From: DATJZG01 sp035499295
GTDB lineage: Bacteria > Myxococcota > Myxococcia > Myxococcales > Anaeromyxobacteraceae
Assembly: GCA_035499295.1 (NCBI GenBank)
Contig: DATJZG010000141.1
Span: 1-14,592, forward strand
Direction: 5' to 3'
DNA: 14,592 nt
The position numbers were made by a program, and so were the translations under genes. Under the pieces are notes generated by a model that was given only the letters and a program-made list of their open reading frames with translations, did no database searches and was not told the DNA's origin. Positions 1-8,348 of the stretch are shown here, piece after piece. The first letter of the stretch is position 1. Each line of letters opens with the position of its first letter.

Positions 1-33
1 AATGTTGCCCCGAGTATGGCCGGATCGAGCTAA
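1..33 (+). CDS. Possible 3' end of an upstream gene (partial)
   Basis: Frame 1 is open from the window edge and reads NVAPSMAGSS before a TAA at 31-33. This stop lies 15 bp before the amidotransferase GTG start, a spacing typical of genes within one operon. All three plus frames are open in this short stretch, so the choice of frame rests only on the well-placed stop. No family can be named from ten residues. Confidence 0.22.
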   Translation, partial: NVAPSMAGSS

Positions 34-48
34 CGGGTCCTCTGCGAC

Positions 49-1914
49 GTGTGCGGCATTGCGGGAGTGGTGAGCCAATCTCCTGATCGGCTCGAAAGCA
101 CGCGACATCTCATCGCCCGCCTTAATCACCGCGGTCCCGACGAAGGAGGCGAATTCGACCGCACGCCGTGTTCCCTCGCTATGCGGCGGCTCAGCATCAT
201 TGATGTCGCGGGAGGTCATCAGCCCATCTTCAACGAGACGCGCCGTCTTGTCTGCGTGTGCAATGGCGAGTTATACAACTTCCAAATCCTCGCACGACAG
301 TTGAAAGACCTGGGCCACAGTTTCGCCACCGGTTCCGATGTCGAGGTCGCCGTCCATGGCTACGAGAGCTGGGGTGATGATTTCGTCACGAAAATAAATG
401 GCATGTTTGCGCTCGCGATCTGGGATGCGGATCGACAGCGCTTACTCCTGGCCCGTGATCGCCTTGGCAAGAAGCCGCTGTACTACGCCCAGTTGGGGGG
501 TTCGCTCGCGTTCGCATCCGAGCTGCGCAGCCTGCTCGCGTTCCCTGGCGCGGCGTGGACCGTGGATCGCGATGCGTGTCGTGCATTTTGTTCATTGGGC
601 TACTTCCCCGCCAACCGAACCCCGATCTTGCAGATCCGCAGGCTGGCGCCCGGACACATGGCATCATGGGAGAATGGCAGCCTCGACATCCGTCCATACT
701 CGGAGCCCCAGCCCACGCCACCCCCCGAGAGCGAAGCGGCGGCCGCGAATACGCTCATGGAGCTGTTGCTGGATGCGGTCCAGCTGCGCCTGATCAGCGA
801 TGTGCCGCTGGGCGCCTTCTTGAGCGGTGGTCTCGATTCGAGCGTCATCGTCGCGATCGCTGCCGGCCGACTCGGCGCCCGGATTCCGACGTTCAGCGTC
901 GCTGTTCCCGGCCACGACTACGACGAGGCACAGTTCGCCCGACGTGTCGCGCGGAAGTTCGGGTGCGAGCACCACGAGATTTCGCTCGAGCCATCGTATT
1001 TCGACGACTTGGGAAGTCTCGTCTGGGCCTTGGACGAACCCCTCGCAGACCCCGCCGCGCTGCCGACGCTGCTCCTGAGCCGGGCTGCCCGGGCAGCGGT
1101 CACCGTCGTACTAACGGGAGAAGGGGCGGACGAGGCGCTAGGCGGATACGAGCGATACTCCTTGGCGTTGCGCGGGTCCGCCCTCGCGGGCAGGGTTAGG
1201 CCTCTCGGCTCTTTAGCGGCTGTCGCCCTCCGGCTCCGGGGGCGAAGGGGAACGGACGACTCGAGAGTATCGCGGATGCTGCGAGGAGCCGCCACTGGTG
1301 GTTCGTCCCCCATCGCCTGGAGCCGCGCCGTGGCCATCTCCGTGGCGCTGGCGGACGATCCGGACTGGACGAGCGTCGAAGCGTTGCTCGCGCCCCCAAC
1401 CAGCGTTCCTGCGACGAACGGAACGAACCGACTCTTGAGGCTTCAACTGGATGACTTTGCTGCGATGCTGAGCAATGGACTCCTAACCAAGGTGGACCGA
1501 ATGACGATGGCGGCCTCGCTTGAAGCTCGGTGCCCATTTCTCGACTACCGGATCGTGAACTTCGGCCTCGGGCTTCCGGACTCTTGGAAGATCAGCGGGA
1601 GCACGAACAAGGTGGTGCTCCGCAACGTGGCGCGGCGCGTCCTCCCAAAGGAAATCTCCGAGCGGCCCAAGCATACGTTTCGCGTTCCGCTCGCTGAATG
1701 GCTGCGCGGGCCGTTGAAGGGTCTGGCGCGTGATGCCGCGTCGTCGGCTCTCCTTTCTGCCCTGGGAATTTGCAGCAGCGAACGCGCTCGCCGTCTCGCT
1801 GACGATCACGCGTCGGGACGGGCGGATTTTAGCCGAGCACTCTGGGCGCTTATCACATTGCATCTTTGGTTGACGGAGGCGAGCTCCCGTGTGTCCTTGG
1901 GTCGAGCGGAGTGA
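49..1914 (+). CDS. asnB: Asparagine synthase (glutamine-hydrolysing) family amidotransferase
   Basis: This is a cytoplasmic two-domain enzyme that releases ammonia from glutamine and transfers it to an adenylated carboxylate, classically aspartate to asparagine. The GTG start at 49 is fixed because it places the catalytic Cys at position 2 (MCGIAG), which becomes N-terminal after Met removal. The N-terminal class II glutaminase domain shows RGPDEGG (from R28) and the CNGELYN substrate loop. The synthetase domain has the ATP-pyrophosphatase loop SGGLDSS at residues 259-265, GEGADEALGGY, and the late signature KVDRMTMAASLEARCPFLD. At 621 residues it is full length for the family. It overlaps the methyltransferase gene at a GTGA junction. 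AsnB-like proteins in polysaccharide loci often act as amidotransferases of unknown acceptor, so amidation of a uronic acid or an amino-acid substituent is possible. The family is certain, the acceptor is not. No clear Shine-Dalgarno sequence precedes the start. Confidence 0.96.
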   Translation: MCGIAGVVSQSPDRLESTRHLIARLNHRGPDEGGEFDRTPCSLAMRRLSIIDVAGGHQPIFNETRRLVCVCNGELYNFQILARQLKDLGHSFATGSDVEVAVHGYESWGDDFVTKINGMFALAIWDADRQRLLLARDRLGKKPLYYAQLGGSLAFASELRSLLAFPGAAWTVDRDACRAFCSLGYFPANRTPILQIRRLAPGHMASWENGSLDIRPYSEPQPTPPPESEAAAANTLMELLLDAVQLRLISDVPLGAFLSGGLDSSVIVAIAAGRLGARIPTFSVAVPGHDYDEAQFARRVARKFGCEHHEISLEPSYFDDLGSLVWALDEPLADPAALPTLLLSRAARAAVTVVLTGEGADEALGGYERYSLALRGSALAGRVRPLGSLAAVALRLRGRRGTDDSRVSRMLRGAATGGSSPIAWSRAVAISVALADDPDWTSVEALLAPPTSVPATNGTNRLLRLQLDDFAAMLSNGLLTKVDRMTMAASLEARCPFLDYRIVNFGLGLPDSWKISGSTNKVVLRNVARRVLPKEISERPKHTFRVPLAEWLRGPLKGLARDAASSALLSALGICSSERARRLADDHASGRADFSRALWALITLHLWLTEASSRVSLGRAE

Positions 1915-2603
1915 CCGACCCAGCGGCCGAGTCGCTTCAGAGTGTTCAGCGGCAGCTGCTCGCTACTGCCCCGTGGCTGCGCTGGCTCAAGCCGCCGAGC
2001 CCGACGATCAATACCGGCCGCCTCCTCCAACGAGTATTGGCTACGTATTCGCCGGCTACGCATCGTGTTCTCGATCTCGGGTGCGGCGAACGTCGCCTCC
2101 CGGGTGCGGTGCGCTGCGATCTCTTTCTCGGTTCTCCAGGGATTCGTGCAGACGCTGCGCGGCTTCCGTTTCGGTCGGGCGCGTTCGATTGCGTCGTGTC
2201 GACCGCCGTCCTCGAACACGTTCCGTATCCCCGCCGAGTGATCCGCGAGGCGTACCGCGTACTGCGGCCACGAGGCGTACTCTACGTCGAGGTCCCGTTC
2301 CTCGAGGGGTTCCACGCCGACCCGGACGACTACCAGCGATTCACCTTCCGCGGACTTGATGTCCTGCTCCATCGATTCGAGGTACTCGAACGCGAGGTTT
2401 GTGTGGGGCCGAACTCTGCGCTTGCTTGGATGCTCCGGGAGTATCCTGCCGCATGGTTCGGGAATCTGCGGCTCGCTCTCGCAGCCAAGTTCGTTGCCGC
2501 TTGGGTCACGGCCCCGATCCGGTATCTCGATTGGCTCATGGCGAACCGCGCCGGTGCGTTCCGGATCGCGGCTGGCTTGGCCGTGCTCGCGCGGCGGAAG
2601 TAA
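1911..2603 (+). CDS. SAM-dependent class I methyltransferase
   Basis: This is a predicted cytoplasmic Rossmann-fold methyltransferase of about 230 residues (Methyltransf_11-like). Motif I is VLDLGCGERR, with the Asp near residue 55. An acidic strand-2 position (RCDLF) follows, then ADAARLPF, and the post-motif VLEHV near 101-104 sits before a YRVLRPRGVLYVEVPF segment. The DPDDYQRFTFRG stretch is common in methyltransferases from glycan clusters. I chose the GTG at 1911 because it overlaps the upstream TGA (GTGA), the usual translational-coupling junction. A TTG at 1866 in the same frame would add 15 residues but has no ribosome binding site and overlaps the upstream gene by 49 bp. The next gene begins 3 bp after its stop. 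The substrate is probably a sugar or sugar-linked group of the repeat unit, by context only. Confidence 0.88.
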   Translation: MTDPAAESLQSVQRQLLATAPWLRWLKPPSPTINTGRLLQRVLATYSPATHRVLDLGCGERRLPGAVRCDLFLGSPGIRADAARLPFRSGAFDCVVSTAVLEHVPYPRRVIREAYRVLRPRGVLYVEVPFLEGFHADPDDYQRFTFRGLDVLLHRFEVLEREVCVGPNSALAWMLREYPAAWFGNLRLALAAKFVAAWVTAPIRYLDWLMANRAGAFRIAAGLAVLARRK

Positions 2604-2606
2604 TCG

Positions 2607-4151
2607 ATGAGTGGCTTTCACAGCCGCCGAGCGTTTATCGGAGCCTCCCTCGGTACTTCGCTCCCGCTTATCGGCGCGCACATCGGGGCCGTGATGCCGC
2701 CGTCCGCAGCGGACGGGCAGCAGCAAGCGATCCGTGGTATCAACGTGAAGGAGTTCGGGGCAAAGGGCGACGGGGCCACGGACGACACGAAAGCGTTCCA
2801 GGCCGCGATCAACGCCGCGGACCAAGCACGGGACGCGGTGCTGGTGCCCGCCAGCACGCCGAACTACCTGATCGGGGCTCCCCTCGCCCTGGTTCCGGGC
2901 ATCGCAGTTCAAGGGTTCGGCGGTCAGCGCCCCATTCTCCGATTCGCGGGTGACGCCACCCCCCTGTTCGGCTTTCAAGGATCGAATGAAGCCGAGGGGT
3001 TGAATGCCGTTCTGGCCTATCTCACCCTCGACTCGGCATCTCCCGGCAAGGGGACCGCCCTACGGATTCAGAACTTCAGCAGCGTGTTCCTGTATCATGT
3101 CGACATCAATCATTTCAACGTTGGATTGTCGGCGGCTTGGGGCATTGGCGTGCACTTGTACGCTTGCAGCTTCGTTCACAACCGTCGGGGCCTAGAGGTC
3201 GGGGGACCGGGGGAGCCCGGCGGGATTCGCGGCGCGGGGCGCGAAGCCGATCCGTTCATGGACACCGTGGTTGTCGAGGATTGTGTGTTCTCCCAGAACG
3301 GGCTGGACATCAACGACATGGGGAGCACCCGTTCCCTGGGAGGCCTCGTCATCAGGGGCTCTTCTTTCTTCGAGGCATACGCGAACCCCGTCCCGGGGAA
3401 GCAGCTTTCCATTCGGATTGCGAATCGGAAGGGGCTCACCTTGTACGGGAATTGGTTCGAGGGAGGGCAGCCGTCGCGGACATTCGTGTACCTGGGTAGT
3501 GAAGACGAAGAGCGACGCGGTACCGGCCGTTGCTACGGCGCCGCAATTTTCGCCAACGACATGCTGCAAACTGGGCACAGGGAAACTGTTGGCATCGACC
3601 TGGCAGACTGCGAAGCGGCAACTGTGTTCGCCAACTGCTTCGAGTTTTGGCCCGGTAACATCCCTATCAGGTTGTCGACGAGCGGTGGCGCAAACACAAT
3701 CGGTCAGAACGCATACCTGACTTACCCGGACCAACCGCGTTACGCCAACCCCGTTGTCGGCGCGCTGGGCAAGCACCAGGTTCTCGATCCTGCATTGCCG
3801 ACGACCATTGGCGAATTGCAGGTGGACAGGCGCATCGCTTCCGGAGTAGTCTCGCTGGCATTCGCCCCGCAACTTGTCACAGACGCGACAAGTGCAAACT
3901 ACTTCATCGTTTCGGTCACCAATGGAACGTCATTTAGAATGGAAGACCCCACCGGCTCAGCCCCCGGCCAACATCTTACCTATGACATCCGCAACGACGC
4001 GGGCGGGGACATGGGCGGAATCTCCTGGGGCGCTTCGTTCAAGCTCGCAGGAACGTTCACGAACCCGATGAGCGACAAAAGAAGGACGATCACCTTCTGT
4101 TACGATGGTCAAGCATGGGTCGAAATCGGGCGGACGACGCACGACATCTGA
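2607..4151 (+). CDS. Tat-exported pectate-lyase-like beta-helix protein
   Basis: This 514-residue protein starts with a twin-arginine signal: SRRAFIG near residues 6-12, then a hydrophobic stretch. It should therefore be exported folded, to the periplasm or beyond. The mature part opens with the hallmark of the pectate lyase 3 / right-handed beta-helix superfamily, NVKEFGAKGDGATDD at residues 46-60. Further Gly/Asn-rich parallel beta-helix rungs follow, for example GLVIRGSSFF and GLTLYGNWFEGG. From about residue 405 a different beta-rich domain ends in TITFCYDGQAWVEI, a pattern common at the C-terminus of phage tail-spike-like and carbohydrate-binding beta-helix proteins. A GGAAG box lies 6 bp before the ATG. 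It is third in the plus-strand operon. It may bind, cleave or epimerise the polysaccharide. No catalytic residues can be assigned by eye, so enzymatic activity is unproven. Confidence 0.88.
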   Translation: MSGFHSRRAFIGASLGTSLPLIGAHIGAVMPPSAADGQQQAIRGINVKEFGAKGDGATDDTKAFQAAINAADQARDAVLVPASTPNYLIGAPLALVPGIAVQGFGGQRPILRFAGDATPLFGFQGSNEAEGLNAVLAYLTLDSASPGKGTALRIQNFSSVFLYHVDINHFNVGLSAAWGIGVHLYACSFVHNRRGLEVGGPGEPGGIRGAGREADPFMDTVVVEDCVFSQNGLDINDMGSTRSLGGLVIRGSSFFEAYANPVPGKQLSIRIANRKGLTLYGNWFEGGQPSRTFVYLGSEDEERRGTGRCYGAAIFANDMLQTGHRETVGIDLADCEAATVFANCFEFWPGNIPIRLSTSGGANTIGQNAYLTYPDQPRYANPVVGALGKHQVLDPALPTTIGELQVDRRIASGVVSLAFAPQLVTDATSANYFIVSVTNGTSFRMEDPTGSAPGQHLTYDIRNDAGGDMGGISWGASFKLAGTFTNPMSDKRRTITFCYDGQAWVEIGRTTHDI

Positions 4152-4155
4152 AGCC

Positions 4156-5373
4156 TTATCCCCGCCGCCCTTTCGCGACGCGTCCCGCTTTCCTGTCATC
4201 TGTCTTACCGTCATCGGTCTTGCCGCGTATTCGTGGTGAGGCAGCGTCGTAGTACGCCTCGAGTGTCGCACTCGCCATGGTATCCCAGGAGAAGTCGAGA
4301 ACTCGGTGGCGCCCGCGACCAACGAGGTTGTCACGGAGGGATTCGTCGCTCCAAATGCGGTTCAACGCATCCGATATCGCGGATTCATCGTGCGGACTGG
4401 CGTAGAGAACCGCATCGCCGCCCACTTCCGGCAACGATGAAGTATTAGCAGCAACGACGGGGACTCCAGCGGCGAGGGCCTCGAGCACCGGAAGACCAAA
4501 GCCTTCCGACGTCGACAGATACGCAAAGGCGCGCGCGCCGCGATACGCCGCATGCAATTCCGCCTCGTTCAACTCGGGATCGAAGCGCACGTCCTGTGAC
4601 AACGACAGACTCGACACCTCTCCTCGCAGCGCTGGCGACCCCGTTCCCACACCGGCGAGCCAGAGATACGGTCCGTTCCCTGGAGAGGAGCCGTTGGTGG
4701 CCCGGAAGTTTCCGAAGGCACGGACGAGGCGTACCAGATTCTTGTGTGGCCGATCCACGCCGACATAAAGAACGTAGGATCGGGTTGTCCAATCCCCGCC
4801 GCCTGCGCCGGCGCCCCCGTGGCCTTGAGCGTCGCCCGCCCACGCGAGCGCATCCACGCCCAATCGTATGGTGCGCAATTTGTCCGCGGATTCGGGATAA
4901 CACTCTGCGACGCGGTGTCGGGTCGCATCTGAGATTGTTATTACCGCACGGCTCCTGCGAAGGGTGCTCCCGATCATTCTGCGAGCCACGGGCCGCTTGA
5001 TGTTCGCGAGGCGGCGGAAATAGTGCGGATGGAGGATTGGATTGAGGTCGTAGATGGTGACCAAAGAGGGGAATCGCGAGTAGGGCATGTCCAGGAACGG
5101 ATAGTGATACAGGTCTGGCCTCAGACGCTCCAGGACGTACGGAATCACCACCCACTGGCGGATTGTCGCGATCCGCGTATCGACGTAGTGAATTCTTGCA
5201 CCAGCATCGGCAATCATTCTGGGTACTGGTGTGGTCTTCATCGCGGGAAGCAGTAGCACATCGAGGGCGAGATGCTCGGCGAGGGCAGGAAGACGCACTG
5301 CGAGCTCGACGATGTAACGACCGGCGCCGGTCATCCGGGGAATCATTCCCCGTCCATCCAACACAAGTCTCAC
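4156..5373 (-). CDS. Glycosyltransferase family 4 (GT-B fold)
   Basis: This 405-residue retaining glycosyltransferase uses a nucleotide sugar to extend a glycan at the cytoplasmic face of the membrane. The N-terminus (VLDGRGMIPRMTGAGRYI) is the usual acceptor-domain opening of GT4 enzymes. YVLYVGVDRPHKNLVRLVRAF marks the start of the donor domain. EGFGLPVLEAL carries the EX7E motif at E290 and E298, followed by GVPVVAANTSSLPEVGGDAV. A Gly-rich, low-complexity stretch (GHGGAGAGGGDW) forms the linker between the domains. The GTG start gives the canonical N-terminus but has no obvious Shine-Dalgarno sequence. It begins 18 bp after the flippase stop and is the last gene of the minus-strand operon. 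It converges on the beta-helix gene with a 4-bp gap. Linkage and sugar cannot be told; mannose or rhamnose transfer is typical of close relatives. Confidence 0.93.
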   Translation of the reverse strand: MRLVLDGRGMIPRMTGAGRYIVELAVRLPALAEHLALDVLLLPAMKTTPVPRMIADAGARIHYVDTRIATIRQWVVIPYVLERLRPDLYHYPFLDMPYSRFPSLVTIYDLNPILHPHYFRRLANIKRPVARRMIGSTLRRSRAVITISDATRHRVAECYPESADKLRTIRLGVDALAWAGDAQGHGGAGAGGGDWTTRSYVLYVGVDRPHKNLVRLVRAFGNFRATNGSSPGNGPYLWLAGVGTGSPALRGEVSSLSLSQDVRFDPELNEAELHAAYRGARAFAYLSTSEGFGLPVLEALAAGVPVVAANTSSLPEVGGDAVLYASPHDESAISDALNRIWSDESLRDNLVGRGRHRVLDFSWDTMASATLEAYYDAASPRIRGKTDDGKTDDRKAGRVAKGRRG

Positions 5374-5391
5374 GGGCGGATGGTGTCGTTC

Positions 5392-6924
5392 CTAGCTCAC
5401 CAACTGCCAGCGGTGACCGAGCGCGAGCAGCGCAACCAGCACAATGAGCCCAACCGCAACTCCACTGACGGCGACCGTGACCAACTCCGCGAGGGAAGAC
5501 GCGCCAATGCCCATGGTACCGTGCAACAGGGTGACCGCTGCGAGGGCCAGACCCGTGGCGATTGCCGTGCGTATGATCAACAGGAGCATCTGCCTATCCA
5601 TGACTCCCAGGCGACGGGACGCATACGCGAGCAAACCAATACCTCCAACCAGCGCGCTCAGCGACGACGACAGAGTCAACCCGAACACCCCGAGCCTTGG
5701 GACGAGGAGGTGGTTGCACAGCCAATTCACCGCCAGTGCCCCCCCGAATACCAGGACATACCCCTTGAGCTGCCCGCGAAGAACCATGGTGCGATGAAAG
5801 ATCTCGACAAGTGTCAGCCCAATCATTCCAGGAGCAAAGCCCAGCAGGGCTGCACCGACGAGCTGAGCGGCTCGATCGTCGAACGCATGGCGCTCATAAA
5901 TGAGCGCGACAATCTCACGTCGGCATGTGATCAGGAGGACGACGAGCGCTGCTGTGGCAGGGAGGAGCCAATTCAGAGCTTGTACGATCGTTCGTCGAGC
6001 TGCGGCGTAGTCGCTCTTCTGAAGGAAGTGCGCGATTTGGGGATACACGAATGCCCCTGCGGTCACGACGAGTGATTCGTACATCGCGTTCTGCACCTTG
6101 CTCCCGAACTGCGACGCCGCCAGCTCACCGGTTGGAAGCGTTGATCCAAAGCCGTAGGTCAGCATCACGCAGGCTTGAAAGTACACCTGCATGACGAGTG
6201 CTCGATACACGACGCTCACTCCCAGGTCTTCAACCCAATCGGGCGCGGTGCCCGCGGTAGGAGACATCAGTGTGGGGCGAGTCATCGCGATCGGTCCGAC
6301 GATCGAGGTCCAAGCCGCAGCGACAAAGGCCCATACAGCAGCGGCGGCGCCGTAGTGGGGCGTGCTCACGACAACCACTCCGAGCCCAACGATGCTGCTG
6401 ATCACGAGCCACACATAGACGGGCAGGAACCGCCCGTCGGCATACAATCGCCCATTACAGATGGCCTGCAGAGCGAGTGCCGGAATCGCGAGTGCGCCAA
6501 TTCGCGTGAGAGAGGCGGCCTCATCAAGTCGCGCGGGATCCAAGCCGGGCGCGTAAAGGCTGACCACGATGTGCGCCGTGGCCGCGAGCGCGAGGGCAAG
6601 GACGGCACCTGCGCCGAAACCCAGCATCACGACCCGCGAGTAGAATGACGCGGCCTGTTGCGACGCATGCAACCCCCGCAACGCGGACAGCCGCGCCGTG
6701 ACCCACATCGAGAACGGGAGAGCGCCGAGGCTGTAGACGAGGGTCGGCATTGCCAGAGCCAGGTAATAGCCGTCGGACGAGGCACTTGCGCCAAGTTGCG
6801 AGGCCACAAACGCCTCCCGCAGAAACGAAAGCCCCTTGCCGGCCCCAACAAGGGCGATGATGACCGGGAGCGTTTTCCAGCGAGCACGCCAGGATTCCGC
6901 CACATCGGCGCTGGGAGACGTCAA
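5392..6924 (-). CDS. MurJ/Wzx-type lipid-linked oligosaccharide flippase
   Basis: This is a 510-residue inner-membrane protein of the MOP superfamily with many hydrophobic segments (roughly 12-14). The N-terminal part, GKGLSFLREAFVASQLGAS followed by SDGYYLALAMP, closely resembles the first helices of MurJ/MviN lipid II flippases. In a polysaccharide locus, next to a polymerase and glycosyltransferases, it more likely flips an undecaprenyl-linked repeat unit (Wzx role) than lipid II. The start is uncertain. The longest frame begins with TTG at 6924, 8 bp after the polymerase stop, and no good Shine-Dalgarno is seen. An in-frame GTG at residue 8 (6903) is an alternative. Family membership is strong, the exact substrate is inferred. 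Confidence 0.9.
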   Translation of the reverse strand: MTSPSADVAESWRARWKTLPVIIALVGAGKGLSFLREAFVASQLGASASSDGYYLALAMPTLVYSLGALPFSMWVTARLSALRGLHASQQAASFYSRVVMLGFGAGAVLALALAATAHIVVSLYAPGLDPARLDEAASLTRIGALAIPALALQAICNGRLYADGRFLPVYVWLVISSIVGLGVVVVSTPHYGAAAAVWAFVAAAWTSIVGPIAMTRPTLMSPTAGTAPDWVEDLGVSVVYRALVMQVYFQACVMLTYGFGSTLPTGELAASQFGSKVQNAMYESLVVTAGAFVYPQIAHFLQKSDYAAARRTIVQALNWLLPATAALVVLLITCRREIVALIYERHAFDDRAAQLVGAALLGFAPGMIGLTLVEIFHRTMVLRGQLKGYVLVFGGALAVNWLCNHLLVPRLGVFGLTLSSSLSALVGGIGLLAYASRRLGVMDRQMLLLIIRTAIATGLALAAVTLLHGTMGIGASSLAELVTVAVSGVAVGLIVLVALLALGHRWQLVS

Positions 6925-6932
6925 ATCGGAGG

Positions 6933-8243
6933 TCAGCGTACGCGCTGGAACGAACGAGTGCTGTACGCGAGAGACAGGACGGCGATAAAGATCAACATAC
7001 CCGTTTGCGTCATCTCGAAGAAGAAATTGTAGACGGCGATGACGGTCGCTGCCGCGAGCAGAACTGCTGGGTGGGTCCCGAAGGGATGGTCAACCGATCG
7101 ATTCGCTCGACTCTCCTGATAGAAGCGCCGCATGGAGTCCGCCTGCCAACCCACGAGGCCCACCAGCCCTAGCACGCCGATTTCCGACAGGAGTCGGAGA
7201 TACGTGTTGTGGGGCCCCTCGACCGCTGTCAAAACGCGGTCGCGACCCATTTCGTAGGCCAGAGGCATGCCGCTGGGAGCATACACCGGCATGGCGAGCG
7301 GGAAATTCTTGAGGCCCACGCCGAGCAGGGGGTGAGCCAGAAAGATTTGCCAAGCCGTGACGGCCAAGGCGAGACGCCCAATCGAGCTTTCAAACCCCTC
7401 GAGTCCTGCCTGGAGCGTGAAGATGCTCTGAACGCGCTCGCCCACGATGCCGGTCCAGCCGGCTCCCCAGAACGCCAGCACCCCGATCGAGAGGACGCCG
7501 ATCGCGCCGATCAGCACCACCGGACGCCAAGCGATACCGAGAACCACCATCGCGGCGAGGGCTGCGAGCCACGCTCCCCGTGTCTGCGTGAGCAACAATG
7601 CAATGGCGTTGAGCATGCACGCGATTACCCAAGAGAACGCGGAGAGAGGTCGCTTCGACGCGACCGAGTTCATGAGACGCGAGACCGCTATGATCAGACC
7701 GACCACCTGAAAGTATCCCTGAAAATACTGAACGGCTCCCCAGACTTGCGGCAGCCCTCCATCCACCGTACCGACCCTGAGTGCCTCCACAATGTTCATC
7801 CCTGCCGCTATCAAGCTGCCCGCGCTGACGCAGGTGAGAAAGTCACGGACTCTGGGGGGTGAAGAGACGAGGTTCGGCACTAGGAGGGCCGGAAGAACCC
7901 AGAGGATCGTCAACTCGACAAGGCCGACGCCCGTCGCTCCCATGTTAATGCTGGACGCCGCTGAAACAACCGAGACCCCAAGAATTGCGAGCGGCCAAAA
8001 CGCTGCACGTACCAGCATCGGTCTTGAAGGCGCGAGCGCCCAGGACGCCAACCAGCAGGCAGCCGAGAGCTCCGCGAGCACGTCCCCGAGGGTGAAGTGC
8101 ACGCTGCCTAACTCGATTCGCGGGGCGGTCATCGTGCAAAGCACCGCGACCCAGAGCAGCCGGCGAGCCGCCACCATCAGATCGTCAGCCACCGGCCGCT
8201 CACGCGGCGCTCCTCGCGAGACTACCCCAGTGGCAATCGTCAC
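6933..8243 (-). CDS. O-antigen polymerase / ligase family membrane protein (Wzy/WaaL-like)
   Basis: This 436-residue multi-spanning inner-membrane protein is made almost wholly of hydrophobic helices. The LLLTQTRGAWLAAL segment is the typical Wzy_C family (T)xTRGxW signature. A large periplasmic loop follows, containing HPLLGVGLKNFP and then GPHNTYLRLLSEIGVLGLVG, with the conserved His near residue 344. Together these are diagnostic of the WaaL/Wzy/PglL superfamily. Such proteins polymerise lipid-linked repeats or transfer glycan to an acceptor at the periplasmic face; sequence inspection cannot separate the two. The GTG start has a GAGG box 5 bp upstream (minus-strand GACGAGGTTGAGTG). It is followed after 8 bp by the flippase, a Wzx/Wzy pair in one operon. 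A 105-bp gap separates it from the upstream lipoprotein gene. Confidence 0.91.
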   Translation of the reverse strand: MTIATGVVSRGAPRERPVADDLMVAARRLLWVAVLCTMTAPRIELGSVHFTLGDVLAELSAACWLASWALAPSRPMLVRAAFWPLAILGVSVVSAASSINMGATGVGLVELTILWVLPALLVPNLVSSPPRVRDFLTCVSAGSLIAAGMNIVEALRVGTVDGGLPQVWGAVQYFQGYFQVVGLIIAVSRLMNSVASKRPLSAFSWVIACMLNAIALLLTQTRGAWLAALAAMVVLGIAWRPVVLIGAIGVLSIGVLAFWGAGWTGIVGERVQSIFTLQAGLEGFESSIGRLALAVTAWQIFLAHPLLGVGLKNFPLAMPVYAPSGMPLAYEMGRDRVLTAVEGPHNTYLRLLSEIGVLGLVGLVGWQADSMRRFYQESRANRSVDHPFGTHPAVLLAAATVIAVYNFFFEMTQTGMLIFIAVLSLAYSTRSFQRVR

Positions 8244-8348
8244 TCAACCTCGTCGTCTAGTGTGGCGCGGTGCGATCACGGCAATCGTGGCACTTCTAAA
8301 CTAAGGATCTGCAGGCAGGAAAACAGCGTTGCTTGAGTAACCGGTACG

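Noticed and set aside
1806..2978. 390-codon minus-strand open frame across the methyltransferase and beta-helix genes
   Set aside because: It lies antisense to two well-supported genes and is rich in Arg, Pro and Gly with no recognisable motif, as expected from GC-rich shadow frames.
5272..6075. 267-codon plus-strand open frame opposite the flippase and GT4 genes
   Set aside because: It is charged, low-complexity sequence (many Q, E, R and H) and is the complement of membrane-protein codons. No domain is visible.
7209..7862. 217-codon plus-strand open frame opposite the polymerase/ligase
   Set aside because: It is a shadow of a strongly supported membrane protein and has no motif.
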